Of a DNA stretch of 64,000 nt, positions 51,623-61,380 are shown one piece after another (position 1 is the first letter of the stretch; each line of letters opens with the position of its first letter). A program made the translations under genes and the position numbers. The notes below the pieces were generated by a model. That model was not told the DNA's origin. It did not search any database and worked only from the letters and a program-made list of their open reading frames with translations. Source of the stretch: Procambarus clarkii (Eukaryota > Arthropoda > Malacostraca > Decapoda > Cambaridae). The stretch is from assembly GCF_040958095.1 (NCBI RefSeq), contig NC_091193.1, positions 30,120,470-30,184,469 on the forward strand, given 5' to 3'.

Positions 51623-54600
51623 CCCTTAAAGTGCGCATCACTTCATATGAAGTGTAAATCGTTTTACCAGTCAACTGCGCTTCACGTCATATGAAGATTT
51701 TGGGTACCGCGCACGATTTGAATGGCCCGCGGTGTAGCTGGGGGTCCCATACGCTGCCCAGGGGCTCTAGTAAACAGCGGCCATTTTGAAAAAAATCCCG
51801 CTCACGAACCGAAGGCATGGGAGGCCTCAGTTTAGTGAGAGTCACCATGGCGAGCGCACGGTCAAACGCCTCACGGGCACGCACCACTCAGTCCCTCACC
51901 CCAGAGCAAATAGCCCACGAATTATTCTCTGAAGGTGAAGAAAGTGTGTTTGACGAATCAGACAACGATGAGGATTATACACAGTTGTCGGGTGATAGTA
52001 GCAGCAGCAGTGAAAGTGAGAATGACCGCCATGCCATGGCGAGGCCTCTACGCTCACCCATGCCTCCTCGGCCGTTTTCTACCCCAATTCTACCACGACC
52101 TCACAGTTCCTGTGGATATTTTCTGTTTGAGGGTGACGAGTCAGAGGGAGGTGACTCCTTTTCTGGGTTTAGTGACTCAGATCAAAGTTTTATTGAGCCT
52201 GTGGCTGGTACCAGTGGTGTAACTGGGCGAGAAATTGTCGCGTCAGCAGCATCTCGCCCGGCCAAGCGCCACCGCATGGCACCACATGAGGGACCAAGAC
52301 CCTCGTGTTCACGTGCATCCACCTCACGTGCATCCACCTCACGTGCATCCACCTCACGTGCATCCACCTCAAGTGCATCCACCTCAAGTGCATCCACCTC
52401 ACGTGCACCCACCTCACGTGCACCCACCTCACGTGCACGTAGCCGCCGTGCTTCTCGCAGACAGTATTCAGCTCCTGGTCGCCGGTATGCATCGCTTCCT
52501 CGCCGTCTTTCCTCTGCATCTCGCAGGACGCCTGGTGTACTCGAGTGGAGTGATGGTGACGATTTTATTCCTAATATTCCTCACTTTGACGATAAAGATG
52601 TAGGGATTACAAACCTTTTCCCTAATCAAGGTGAGGACATGGCTGAGATGGAATATTTTACAGCATTCTATGATGAACCACTCATGGAATACATTGTACA
52701 CCAAACGAACCTGCATGCTGCTTACCTGATTGAGAGGAAAATCACAGAATTTTCACGACTGCAGCGTTGGAAAAATACCACAGTGGCGGAAATGTATGTG
52801 TTTTTGGCACTCTGTTTGTTGATGAAGCACTGTCACAAACATGCAATAAATGACTATTGGAGCAAGGACAAGACAATACCAACACCTTTATTCGGGAAAT
52901 ATATGTCACGAGACAGGTTTCAGATACTCCTCAGGTGTCTACATTTTGGAAGTGTTCAGGACCGAACACCTGATGATAGACTGTGGCGAGTGAGGCACTA
53001 CATGAACGATGTTATTGGAAAATTCAGAGATTTTTACGTACCAGCACAGAAGCTGGTGCTTGATGAATCTCTCATACTTTTCAAGGGACGTGTTCCATTC
53101 AAACAGTACATTCCCTCAAAACGAAACCGATTTGGCCTGAAATTTTTTGTTCTTTGTGATTGTGAGACAGGATACGTGTTACACATGATTCTGTACTCGG
53201 CTAGTGATGTAGACATTCCCGGTAACGACGAACATGGATTCTCGGACAGTGTAGTGAAGACCATCATGGCTCTGTGGATGAACAAGGGACACATTTTATA
53301 CACAGATAATTACTATACAAGTCCCTTGCTAGCTCGGTTCTTGCTAGAAAATAGAACCGGATTGGTTGGTACAGTAAAGCCACAACGAAGGGAAATGCCT
53401 GTGTTTGACAACGACATTGCAGTTGGTGAGTGTCAGAGAAGGAAAAGTGATAACATTCTGTCAGTTCGGTGGAAAGACAAAAGAGAGGTGAACTTGTTGA
53501 CAACAATTCATGATGGAACAATGGTGAACAGTGGGAAAGTGAGCCATAAAACAAACGCACCACTATATAAGCCAGACTGTGTTTTAGACTATAATATCAA
53601 CATGCGGTTGATTGATAAATCAGACATGATGATTGGCACTGCAGAGTGTGTGCGGAAGACATGTAGGTGGACGAAAAAAGTGTTCTTCCATCTTGTGGAC
53701 ATGAGCATGCTGAACTGTTTCAACATGTACCTTGTGAGAACTGGACGTAACCCCACTTTCCGTGACTTTGTATTTGATGCTGCAATACAGTTATTAGGAA
53801 AGTTTGCAAAAGATGTCCCAGGTATTCAGCGGCCCATCATAAACCCACTGTTGCAGCATGCTGGTACTCCACGCCTCGCTCACACTGAAGGCTTCCTAGC
53901 ACACAAACTTAAGTATTTGCCACCTGGTGTGAAGCGTGCAATAGCCCAACGTGATTGCTTGGTGTGTAAAACAACGACACGTAGAGACAAGAAACGGAAG
54001 CTTGTGCAAACATGGTGTGAAACGTGTGGTATCCCATTATGTGCTGTCGACTGCTTCAATGACTACCACAGTCTAGAAATCTTCTAAGTGTGCTTCAAAG
54101 TGTGTATAGCGTGTGCGAGTGTGTAAATATGTAAACATATAAGCAGATAGCGTGTGCGTGTGTGTAAATATATACAAATATAAGCAGAACATACAATATA
54201 ATAGACTGTAATGACATATTATATTGCCGTAATTGAAAACATTTGTGTGCGCCTGTGTATACTCAAATATGCAACAATTATTGATACAAGATATGTTCAA
54301 ACAGTATTTGAAACACAATTAGTGAAAAAAAATTAGATAAAATGCGCTTAGACATTGTAAATAAATAGCGCGAAAATATATTTGTGGCAACTCTGGCTGT
54401 TTGAGGACCGCGCGCAACACCTCCCGGGCATGTACTGCATGAGCGAACATGCAGATTGTGACGTCATCACCGAGCTTTCCGGCTTTATTGCAACAAAAGT
54501 AAGTACAATAGAATTTTTTTTTTATTTTTCCCGTGATCAGTGAATAGAACTTAACAGATTAGCAAAAAAAAAAATTTTTTTTTTTTTCAAAATGACATGC

Positions 54601-54644
54601 GCCTGTGCGGATGGCAGGATATTAGACCCTGAGCATGTTAAGGG
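51623..54644 (+). mobile_element. piggyBac transposon, apparently complete
   Basis: TTAA duplications at 51619-51622 and 54645-54648 flank it. The termini are CCCTTAAAGTGCGCA (51623) and, as reverse complement at the right end, CCCTTAACATGCTCA; they share CCCTTAA and several further positions. Subterminal motifs include a perfect 16-bp palindrome, CACTTCATATGAAGTG (51639-51654), and a related TCATATGAAG at 51688-51697. It is 3022 bp long with a single uninterrupted transposase ORF, so it may be, or recently was, autonomous. Confidence 0.85.
51847..54087 (+). CDS. piggyBac transposase
   Basis: This start (GTCACCATGG context) is preferred over the upstream in-frame ATG at 51817. The protein is 746 residues. 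It has an acidic N-terminus and five-residue RASTS-type repeats at ~158-195 (15-bp DNA repeats). The DDE region follows: LVLDESLILFKGR (Asp ~406), HILYTDNYYTSP (Asp ~487) and INMRLIDKSDMM (Asp ~590 and ~593). Spacings of 81, 103 and 3 fit the piggyBac catalytic set. The C-terminus holds a cysteine-rich domain (CLVCKTTTRR, WCETCGIPLC, CFNDYH) that in the family binds terminal-repeat DNA. It catalyses TTAA-specific cut-and-paste in the nucleus. No stop or frameshift is seen. Confidence 0.9.
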   Translation: MASARSNASRARTTQSLTPEQIAHELFSEGEESVFDESDNDEDYTQLSGDSSSSSESENDRHAMARPLRSPMPPRPFSTPILPRPHSSCGYFLFEGDESEGGDSFSGFSDSDQSFIEPVAGTSGVTGREIVASAASRPAKRHRMAPHEGPRPSCSRASTSRASTSRASTSRASTSSASTSSASTSRAPTSRAPTSRARSRRASRRQYSAPGRRYASLPRRLSSASRRTPGVLEWSDGDDFIPNIPHFDDKDVGITNLFPNQGEDMAEMEYFTAFYDEPLMEYIVHQTNLHAAYLIERKITEFSRLQRWKNTTVAEMYVFLALCLLMKHCHKHAINDYWSKDKTIPTPLFGKYMSRDRFQILLRCLHFGSVQDRTPDDRLWRVRHYMNDVIGKFRDFYVPAQKLVLDESLILFKGRVPFKQYIPSKRNRFGLKFFVLCDCETGYVLHMILYSASDVDIPGNDEHGFSDSVVKTIMALWMNKGHILYTDNYYTSPLLARFLLENRTGLVGTVKPQRREMPVFDNDIAVGECQRRKSDNILSVRWKDKREVNLLTTIHDGTMVNSGKVSHKTNAPLYKPDCVLDYNINMRLIDKSDMMIGTAECVRKTCRWTKKVFFHLVDMSMLNCFNMYLVRTGRNPTFRDFVFDAAIQLLGKFAKDVPGIQRPIINPLLQHAGTPRLAHTEGFLAHKLKYLPPGVKRAIAQRDCLVCKTTTRRDKKRKLVQTWCETCGIPLCAVDCFNDYHSLEIF

Positions 54645-54664
54645 TTAATATATCTAGATATTAA

Positions 54665-56450
54665 CACTTTCCTGGATTTTCGACTTGGAATTACGGGCGT
54701 TTTCCCTAACCGCTTGTCGGATCACGACGTAAATTTACGGTGCGGTTTAAAAAATATTTGTAAAAAATCCAGTTTAAATCCGATTTACTTGGAGTTTGTT
54801 TCAATCTCCGCGCCATGAAATTCCTGTTCTCTCGGGTAGGCCGCAAGTCACGTCGGCCTACTGGGTCACGTGACAGGCCGTGACCCAGTGATCCGTCACG
54901 AGATCGGATCTCTCTCCCCTCGGCCGCCAAACTCGCACGTTTTCAAGGATTATTACCCGTTTGTGTGTGTTTATAACCCACTAAATTCATCAATAATGGA
55001 TCCAGCACCAGGCCCAAGCGGTGTTTCGGCTACAGGAGCCTCAGAATCAAGTGGAAAAGACAGGATTACCGCCATCTATAGGAGGTTTGCTGGTATGAGG
55101 CTCACTCCCACCAAGATTCCCAATGTCTTGGATGCCTTTGATCAAGCTGAAAATGAACGAAGTGATGCAGAAGGTGAGGATGTAGAAGAAGAATTTGAAA
55201 TTGGGGCCGTAGACCCCTTGGGGATGACTCAACAGAGGATGAGACTGAAAGCCAAACTGAGGAGGAGGAGGAGGGGCCGAGTTGCGGGCGACAAGCGAGT
55301 TGTCTCTATGATTACCAACCTACACAATGCAGACACAAAGAAAGTTCAGAAAAGAAAACGAGTTCGCAGGGCAGATGGAACAGTAAGACTACAGCAGGTT
55401 GTGGTGAACAAACCACAGGCAATTGTTGACTACAATAAGTTCATGAAGGGTGTTGACCACTTTGATCAAATGGTAAAGTATTACCATTTCGCCAGGAAAT
55501 GTCACAAGTGGACCAAGAAAATAACATTTTATTTCTTGCAAATGGCATTGCAAAACGTTTATGCATTGTACAAGGCCAACACAGATGATCGAAGGAAACT
55601 AACTCTGCTCCAGTTCCATGAAGTTGCTATTTGGTCTTTATTGAAATTTGACAAGGCAGAGTGGCCTGCAACAACTACACCATCTCCACATCTAGTTCAT
55701 GCTCCAGACATAAATGATGACACTGGTCCTGTGTATCCTGCTGCTGACCCGTCAACACCTGGCCCGTCGGGTGTGAGGCGCCCTCTCTTCACGTCTACAC
55801 CTAGTGCTGAAGCTGAATCTGATGAAGATAATTCATATTCCACATTAGTGTTTGAAAACAATAGTGAGAGCGACGATTCAGACAGTAGTTTATTGCCAAC
55901 CCAGAGACAACAGCGACGTGTTGTTATAGCAGAGACTCGCCTGAACTATAAATTGAAACATGAGCTGGTAAAAATCCCCAAACGTCGCAGGTGTGAAGTG
56001 TGTGCAAAGTCGGGTATCAGGAAGGAAGCTGGTATAGCGTGCAAGACATGTGATGTTCCACTTTGCGTCATACTTTGTTACACCACTTATCACAGGAAAA
56101 GGGTGTATTGGGTGGACAAGAAATAACCACCCGCACCAGCTTCACTCCACCTAGGAACATCTGTTGAGCAACTTCAGGAATCAGTACCTGAAGGAGGTGG
56201 AGTGGAGATAAAATGCTCAACTTATTTTACTACAATCGTCTTTGCTTTGGTAAGTACACATAATTGTCTTAGATTGTTTCAGTATTGTAGTCTATTTTCT
56301 TAGGAATATTTTGATACCTAAATGAGAACTGTAGCACGAAAACTAAAGTAAGTATACACGAAACAAGAGAAACTTTTTTTGTGGGTGTTGCGGGTGTTGC
56401 GGGTGTGAGTTGGAGTGTCAAGAGCGGGTTCCGGTTGTGTGTTTTCCGTC
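54665..56450 (+). mobile_element. Second piggyBac-like element, internally deleted
   Basis: TTAA at 54661-54664 is followed by CACTTTCCTGGATTTTCGAC, a plausible piggyBac-type left end, only 12 bases after the right TTAA of the first element. It contains the ORF at 54996-56126. No matching right terminus was found before the LINE that begins near 56450, so the 3' end is approximate or lost. Confidence 0.6.
54996..56126 (+). CDS. piggyBac-derived protein lacking the first two catalytic aspartates
   Basis: The open frame from this ATG gives 376 residues; an upstream in-frame ATG at 54870 is less likely because MDPAPGPSGVS is a typical piggyBac-type start. The N-terminal ~85 residues are acidic (EGEDVEEEFE). 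They join a basic RRRRRGRVAGDKRVVSMITN run (~94-113), which corresponds to the KDKR-VV strand late in the transposase core. DYNKFMKGVDHFDQMVKYYH follows, with the third catalytic Asp (HFD), then FARKCHKWTKKITFYFLQMA. A Ser/Asp-rich linker leads to a C-terminal Cys domain (CEVCAKSGIR, CKTCDVPLCVILC, TYH). An in-frame deletion of roughly 250-300 residues removed the first two DDE Asp residues, so it cannot be catalytic, yet both end domains are open. Confidence 0.75.
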   Translation: MDPAPGPSGVSATGASESSGKDRITAIYRRFAGMRLTPTKIPNVLDAFDQAENERSDAEGEDVEEEFEIGAVDPLGMTQQRMRLKAKLRRRRRGRVAGDKRVVSMITNLHNADTKKVQKRKRVRRADGTVRLQQVVVNKPQAIVDYNKFMKGVDHFDQMVKYYHFARKCHKWTKKITFYFLQMALQNVYALYKANTDDRRKLTLLQFHEVAIWSLLKFDKAEWPATTTPSPHLVHAPDINDDTGPVYPAADPSTPGPSGVRRPLFTSTPSAEAESDEDNSYSTLVFENNSESDDSDSSLLPTQRQQRRVVIAETRLNYKLKHELVKIPKRRRCEVCAKSGIRKEAGIACKTCDVPLCVILCYTTYHRKRVYWVDKK

Positions 56451-56454
56451 ATCT

Positions 56455-58479
56455 CTACAGCTGTGAATTCCAAGGAATTATATTTGATATGCATATGTCT
56501 GTGTAGGGAATTTTATTCCGAACACTATACAAAAGAAAAAAAACGGTGTGAAACAAATATAAACTCTGTCTCTTTGCCTCCGATTCCTTGGCAAGTGACT
56601 CCTCGAACTTGGAGAGACCTCTTTGAACAGACTGCCACCAGGCTGAACGGTCTGCAGCCAGTGTCTCCCATATAGCAAGATCGACGTCCATGGCTTTCAG
56701 GTCCCTCTTGCATATGTCTTTGTACCGTAGCTGGGGCTTGCCTGTTGGACGCTTTCCCTGCATCAGCTCTCCGTACAGGAGATCCTTGGGGATCCTGCCG
56801 TCGCCCATTCGCACAACGTGCCCGAGCCAGTGCATTCGTCTCTGTTTCAGCATTGTGTACATGCTGGTGATTCTTGCTCTCCACAAGACGTTGTTGTTTG
56901 TCACCTTGTCCTGCCAGGTGATGTCCAAGATGTGTCGAAGGCAGCGCATGTGGTAGGCATTCAGCTGTCTTTCCTGACGGGCGCGGAGTGTCCAAGACTC
57001 ACTGCCATAAAGGAGAGTGCTCAGGACACAGGCTCTATAAACCTGAATCTTAGTATACTCAGTTAGCCTATTGTTAGCCCACACTCTCTTTGTCAGTCTG
57101 GACATGGTAGTAGATGTCTTACCGATGCGTTTGTTTAGCTCCGTATCAAGAGAGAGGGAGTCAGAGATTGTGGAGCCCAGGTACACGAAGTCGTGAACGA
57201 CTTCCAGTTTGGAATCAGAGGTGCCGATGTCAGGTGGGGAGTCTACTCCTTGTCCCATGACTTGTGTTTTCTTCAGACTGATGGTGAGTCTGAAAGCCTG
57301 AGAGGCCTCGCTGAAGCGGGTTATTAGCCGTTGGAGGTCTTCAGCTGAGTGGGCAGTGACTGCTGCGTCGTCGGCAAAAAGGAAGTCGCGCAGACACCTC
57401 AGCCGAACCTTCGTCATGGCTCTCAGCCTGGCGAGGTTAAAGAGCTTTCCATCCGACCTGGTCCGGAGATAAATGCCTTCCATGACAGATCCGAAGGCGT
57501 GCCGCAGCATAACTGTGAAGAAAATCCCGAATAGGGTTGGAGCCAGTACGCAGCCCTGCTTTACTCCACTTTGGATGTCAAAGGCGTCTGATGTTAGGCC
57601 ATCAAAGACCACAGTGCCCCTCATGTTCTCATGGAAAGATCTGATGATGCTGAGGAGCCTGGGTGGGCATCCGATCTTGGGGAGTATCTTGAACAGGCCA
57701 TCCCTGCTGACGAGGTCGAAGGCCTTCGTCAGATCTATGAAGGCTACGAAGAGTGGCTGCTTCTGTTCCCTGCATTTCTCCTGCAGTTGTCTGAGGGAAA
57801 AGACCATGTCGATGGTGGACCTGCCAGCTCTGAATCCGCATTGTGATTCTGGATAGACTCTCTCTGCAAGTACTTGGAGCCTCTTCAATGCGACTCGAGC
57901 AAACAGCTTTCCGACAATATTGAGGAGGGAGATTCCACGGTAATTGTTGCAGTCGCCCCTGTCACCTTTATTCTTATACAGCATGACGATGTTGGCATCC
58001 CTCATGTCCTGTGGCACCTCTCCTTCTTCCCAGCAGAGGCAGAGAATTTCATGCAGCTCCATGAGCAGGCTACCTCTGCAGCACTTCAAGGTCTCAGCAG
58101 GAATGCCATCTTTGCCAGGAGCTTTACCAGAAGCAAGGAAGTCTAGGGCATCGCTGAGTTCTTCCAGGGTCGGTTCGCTGTCGTGCTCCATTAACACAGG
58201 CAGACACTCAATGGCGCTCAGGGCATCTTCGGTGACCACATTGTCCCTGGCGTATAGCTCAGAGTAGTGCTCGACCCAGCGCTTCAGCTGCAGTGTCTGG
58301 TCCTGAATCACCTCGCCATTGGCAGATTTCAGAGGAGCGGTCTTCCTCTGGATTGGGCCGAGGGCCTGCTTGATGCCGTCATACATTCCCCTTACATTGC
58401 CTGTATTTGCTGCAGTCTGTATCTGGGAGCAGAGTTGGAGCCAATAGTTGTTGGCACATCGCCTGGTGCTCTGTTGCAC
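56455..58479 (-). CDS. RTE-like LINE reverse transcriptase (long open frame)
   Basis: The frame is open for 674 codons. It contains SGKAPGKDGIPAETLKCCRG, NNYRGISLLNIVGKLFARVA, QCGFRAGRSTIDMVFSLRQL, LFVAFIDLTKAFDLVSRDGL (first catalytic Asp), SGVKQGCVLAPTLFGIFFTV, DFLFADDAAVTAHS (FADD box), VYLGSTISDSLSLDTELNKR, YGSESWTLRARQERQLNAYH and RRMHWLGHVVRMGDGRIPKD. The Met is not the real start: frames upstream (ending at 58587) continue the protein in another frame, so at least one frameshift separates RT from EN. The last ~45 residues run into AT-rich 3' sequence. Confidence 0.85.
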   Translation of the reverse strand: MQQSTRRCANNYWLQLCSQIQTAANTGNVRGMYDGIKQALGPIQRKTAPLKSANGEVIQDQTLQLKRWVEHYSELYARDNVVTEDALSAIECLPVLMEHDSEPTLEELSDALDFLASGKAPGKDGIPAETLKCCRGSLLMELHEILCLCWEEGEVPQDMRDANIVMLYKNKGDRGDCNNYRGISLLNIVGKLFARVALKRLQVLAERVYPESQCGFRAGRSTIDMVFSLRQLQEKCREQKQPLFVAFIDLTKAFDLVSRDGLFKILPKIGCPPRLLSIIRSFHENMRGTVVFDGLTSDAFDIQSGVKQGCVLAPTLFGIFFTVMLRHAFGSVMEGIYLRTRSDGKLFNLARLRAMTKVRLRCLRDFLFADDAAVTAHSAEDLQRLITRFSEASQAFRLTISLKKTQVMGQGVDSPPDIGTSDSKLEVVHDFVYLGSTISDSLSLDTELNKRIGKTSTTMSRLTKRVWANNRLTEYTKIQVYRACVLSTLLYGSESWTLRARQERQLNAYHMRCLRHILDITWQDKVTNNNVLWRARITSMYTMLKQRRMHWLGHVVRMGDGRIPKDLLYGELMQGKRPTGKPQLRYKDICKRDLKAMDVDLAIWETLAADRSAWWQSVQRGLSKFEESLAKESEAKRQSLYLFHTVFFLLYSVRNKIPYTDICISNIIPWNSQL

Positions 58480-58587
58480 TTTGCAGCGGACGGCCGAAGG
58501 ATCTGTAAGTTGCGTTGACTTGGGCAGGCTTTGTAGGCTGCCAAGGCATTTCTCTTCTCTTCGATGACAGGTGTCATCTCTTCCGAG

Positions 58588-60224
58588 TAATTACCTAAGT
58601 GTAATTACCTAAGTGTAGTTACAGGATGAGAGCTACGCTCGTGGTGTCCCGTCTTCCCAGCACTCTTTGTCATATAACGCTTTGAAACTACTGACGGTCT
58701 TGGCCTCCACCACCTTCTCACTTAACTTGTTCCAACCGTCTACCACTCTATTTGCGAAGGTGAATTTTCTTATATTTCTTCGGCATCTGTGTTTAGCTAG
58801 TTTAAATCTATGACCTCTTGTTCTTGAAATTCCAGGTCTCAGGAAGTCTTCCCTGTTGATTTTATCAATTCCTGTAACTATTTTGTATGTAGTGATCATA
58901 TCACCTCTTTTTCTTCTGTCTTCTAGTTTTGGCATATTTAATGCTTCTAACCTCTCCTCGTAGCTCTTGCCCTTCAGTTCTGGGAGCCACTTAGTAGCAT
59001 GTCTTTGCACCTTTTCCAGTTTGTTGATGTGCTTCTTAAGATATGGGCACCACACAACAGCTGCATATTCTAGCTTTGGCCTAACAAAAGTCATGAACAA
59101 TTTCTTTAGTATATCGCCATCCATGTATTTAAATGCAATTCTGAAGTTAGAAAGCATAGCATAGGCTCCTTGCACAATATTCTTTATGTGGTCCTCAGGT
59201 GATAGTTTTCTATCTAGAACCACTCCTAGATCTCTTTCTTTATCAGAATTCTTTAAAGATTTCTCACATAATATATAGGTTGTGTGGGGTCTATGTTCTC
59301 CTATTCCACATTCCATAACATGACATTTATTAACATTAAATTCCATTTGCCAAGTGGTGCTCCATATACTTATTTTGTCCAGGTCTTCTTGAAGGGCATG
59401 ACAGTCATCTAAATTTCTTATCCTTCCTATTATCTTAGCATCATCAGCAAACATGTTCATATAATTCTGTATACCAACTGGTAGATCATTTATGTACACA
59501 ATAAACATCACTGGTGCAAGAACTGAACCCTGTGGTACTCCACTTGTGACATTTCTCCATTCTGATACATTGCCTCTGATTACTGCCCTCATTTTTCTAT
59601 CAGTCAGAAAATTTTTCATCCATGATAGAAGCTTACCTGTCACCCCTCCAATATTTTCCAGTTTCCAGAACAACCTCTTATGTGGAACTCTGTCGAAAGC
59701 CTTTTTTAGGTCCAGATAGATGCAGTCAACCCAACCATCTCTTTCCTGTAATATCTCTGTGGCTCGATCATAGAAACTGAGTAAATTCGATACACAGGAT
59801 CTTCCAGATCGAAAACCATACTGTCTGTCTGATATTATATCATTTCTCTCTAGGTGTTCTACCCATTTAGTTTTGATTAGTTTTTCCAATACTTTCACTA
59901 TTACACTTGTCAATGATACAGGTCTATAATTGAGGGGGTCTTCCCTGCTGCCACTTTTGTAGATTGGAACTATGTTAGCCTGTTTCCACCCGTCTGCTAC
60001 GATTCCTGTACACAGGGATGCCTGAAAGATCAGGTGAAGTGGAATGCTGAGCTCAGATGCACATTCTCTCAGAACCCATGGTGAAACGCCATCTGGGCCA
60101 GCTGCTTTGTTCTTACCGAGCTCCTTGAGCATTTTTTCCACTTCGTCTCTAGACACCTCTATGTGTTCTATGTTGTTCTCTGGAATTCTTATTGTATCTG
60201 GTTCCCTAAAGATTTCATTTTGTA
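58588..60224 (-). mobile_element. Rex1/CR1-like LINE, 5'-truncated copy 3
   Basis: It is inserted in the RTE-like LINE. The 3' end has two units of TAATTACCTAAGTG (as read on plus) at 58588-58615, and the 5' end stops after FREPDTIR near 60224. It is nearly identical to 36971-38615. AGCCTCG occurs on both sides of a GTAAGAGTGA-type microsatellite (60225-60283) at the 5' border, which may be a duplicated target with local expansion. Confidence 0.85.
58633..60224 (-). CDS. Rex1/CR1-like reverse transcriptase (intact frame, copy 3)
   Basis: All RT motifs listed for the copy at 37002-38615 are present, including DCIYLDLKKAFDRVPHKRLF, SGVPQGSVLAPVMFIVYIND and NMFADDAKIIGRI. The C-terminal NRVVDGWNKLSEKVVEAKTV is present too, with only a few substitutions. 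The frame continues upstream without a stop into the host LINE as far as 60510, giving a 625-codon chimera. The 5' end of the genuine element is missing. Confidence 0.85.
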
Positions 60225-60283
60225 AGCCTCGTAAGAGTGAGTAAGAGTGAGTAAGAGTAAGAGTGTAAGAGTGAGCCTCGAAC
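60225..60283. repeat. GTAAGAGTGA-type microsatellite
   Basis: Irregular tandem GTAAGAGTGA and GTAAGA units lie between two AGCCTCG motifs at the 5' border of the inserted LINE. They are translated in the chimeric minus-strand frame as a HSYTLTLTHSYS-type run. Confidence 0.7.
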
Positions 60284-60627
60284 CAGTCTGCCAACCTGCT
60301 GGTCTTCTTGCCAAAGGTGGAAATGGCAGCGTTGAACACAGCGTCTCTGAAGTGCTCCCATCTTTTACAGGCAGTGACCCCAGCTGGGCCAGGGAGAGCT
60401 TCCTCGAGCACGTGTGCAAAATCTTCCACCTTGTCCTGGTTGCGGGTCTTGGTGGTGTCGATGCGAGGTTTGCCCGCCTTTTTCGAGTGATGAAACTTCT
60501 TTGGTTGCATCTTGACCCTGCTACATACCAGGGAGTGGTCAGTGTCACAGACAGCACTCTGGTAGCTACGTGTAATCTTGACGCTGGGTAGACTTGCACG
60601 CCTGGTAAGAATCAGGTCAAGCTGGTG

Positions 60628-61380
60628 CTAGTGCTTGGATCTGGGGTGTCTCCAAGATACTCGGTGTTGAGGCTTTGTGCCGAAGAACGTGGTGGTGACA
60701 CAAAGACCATGAAGGCAGCAGAGTTCTAGCAGACGTTGCCCGTTCTCATTTATCCTCCCTATGCCGAATTGACCCAGGCAAGTGGGCCAAATGTTGTGCT
60801 CGGCACCCACTCTGGCGTTGAAGTCGCCAAGGATGAACAGTGGCTCCTTTACAGGGATTCTCGCTATGACTCTGTTGAGGTCATCGTAGAATTTTTCCTT
60901 TGCCTCTGCTGGAGAAGTCATGGTTGGTGCATATGCACTAATTACATTGACTGGTCCTGTTTGGGAGTGCAGTTGCAGAGACAGAATTCGTTCGGTTTCC
61001 CCCATCGGTGGCATAATGTGTCCCAACAGTGCATGCCTGACGGCAAATCCCACACCATGTTCTCTGGTCTCATCTGGAGGTTTTCCTTGCCAGAAGAAAG
61101 AGAAGGTCCTCTCTCTCACACATCCTGATCCTGGGAGCCTGGTCTCTTGGAGAGCAACAATAACCATCTGCAGCTTGCTCAGCTCCCTATCGATTGGCTC
61201 CCTATCGATTGCTGTTTTTCTGGCGTCATTGATTTCTTGCAGGTCGTCAGAGAAACCTGGTGTCAGTGTCCTGACGTTCCATGTGCCCAGCTTTAGGGCA
61301 GTTAATATTTTCTTCTTTGGTTTGGTATTGCTTGGTGCAAAGTTGTTGGGCTGCTTGTCGGTTTTCACCCTAAACCCCAC
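60628..61380 (-). CDS. RTE-like LINE apurinic-type endonuclease (premature stop)
   Basis: This 250-codon frame begins with a Lys-rich leader then LKLGTWNVRTLTPGF (catalytic Asn). IVALQETRLPGSG (Glu), ENGVGFAVRH-like EHGVGFAVRH, NVISAYAPTMTSPAEAKEKF, FILGDFNARVGAEHNIWPTC (GDFNARVG box) and SWRHPRSKH follow. A TAG at the end (60628-60630) is followed in the same frame by HQLDLILTRR and a CDTDHSLV box with the catalytic His. The stop is therefore a point mutation inside the domain rather than a true terminus. The domain nicks DNA to prime reverse transcription. Confidence 0.85.
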   Translation of the reverse strand: MGFRVKTDKQPNNFAPSNTKPKKKILTALKLGTWNVRTLTPGFSDDLQEINDARKTAIDREPIDRELSKLQMVIVALQETRLPGSGCVRERTFSFFWQGKPPDETREHGVGFAVRHALLGHIMPPMGETERILSLQLHSQTGPVNVISAYAPTMTSPAEAKEKFYDDLNRVIARIPVKEPLFILGDFNARVGAEHNIWPTCLGQFGIGRINENGQRLLELCCLHGLCVTTTFFGTKPQHRVSWRHPRSKH

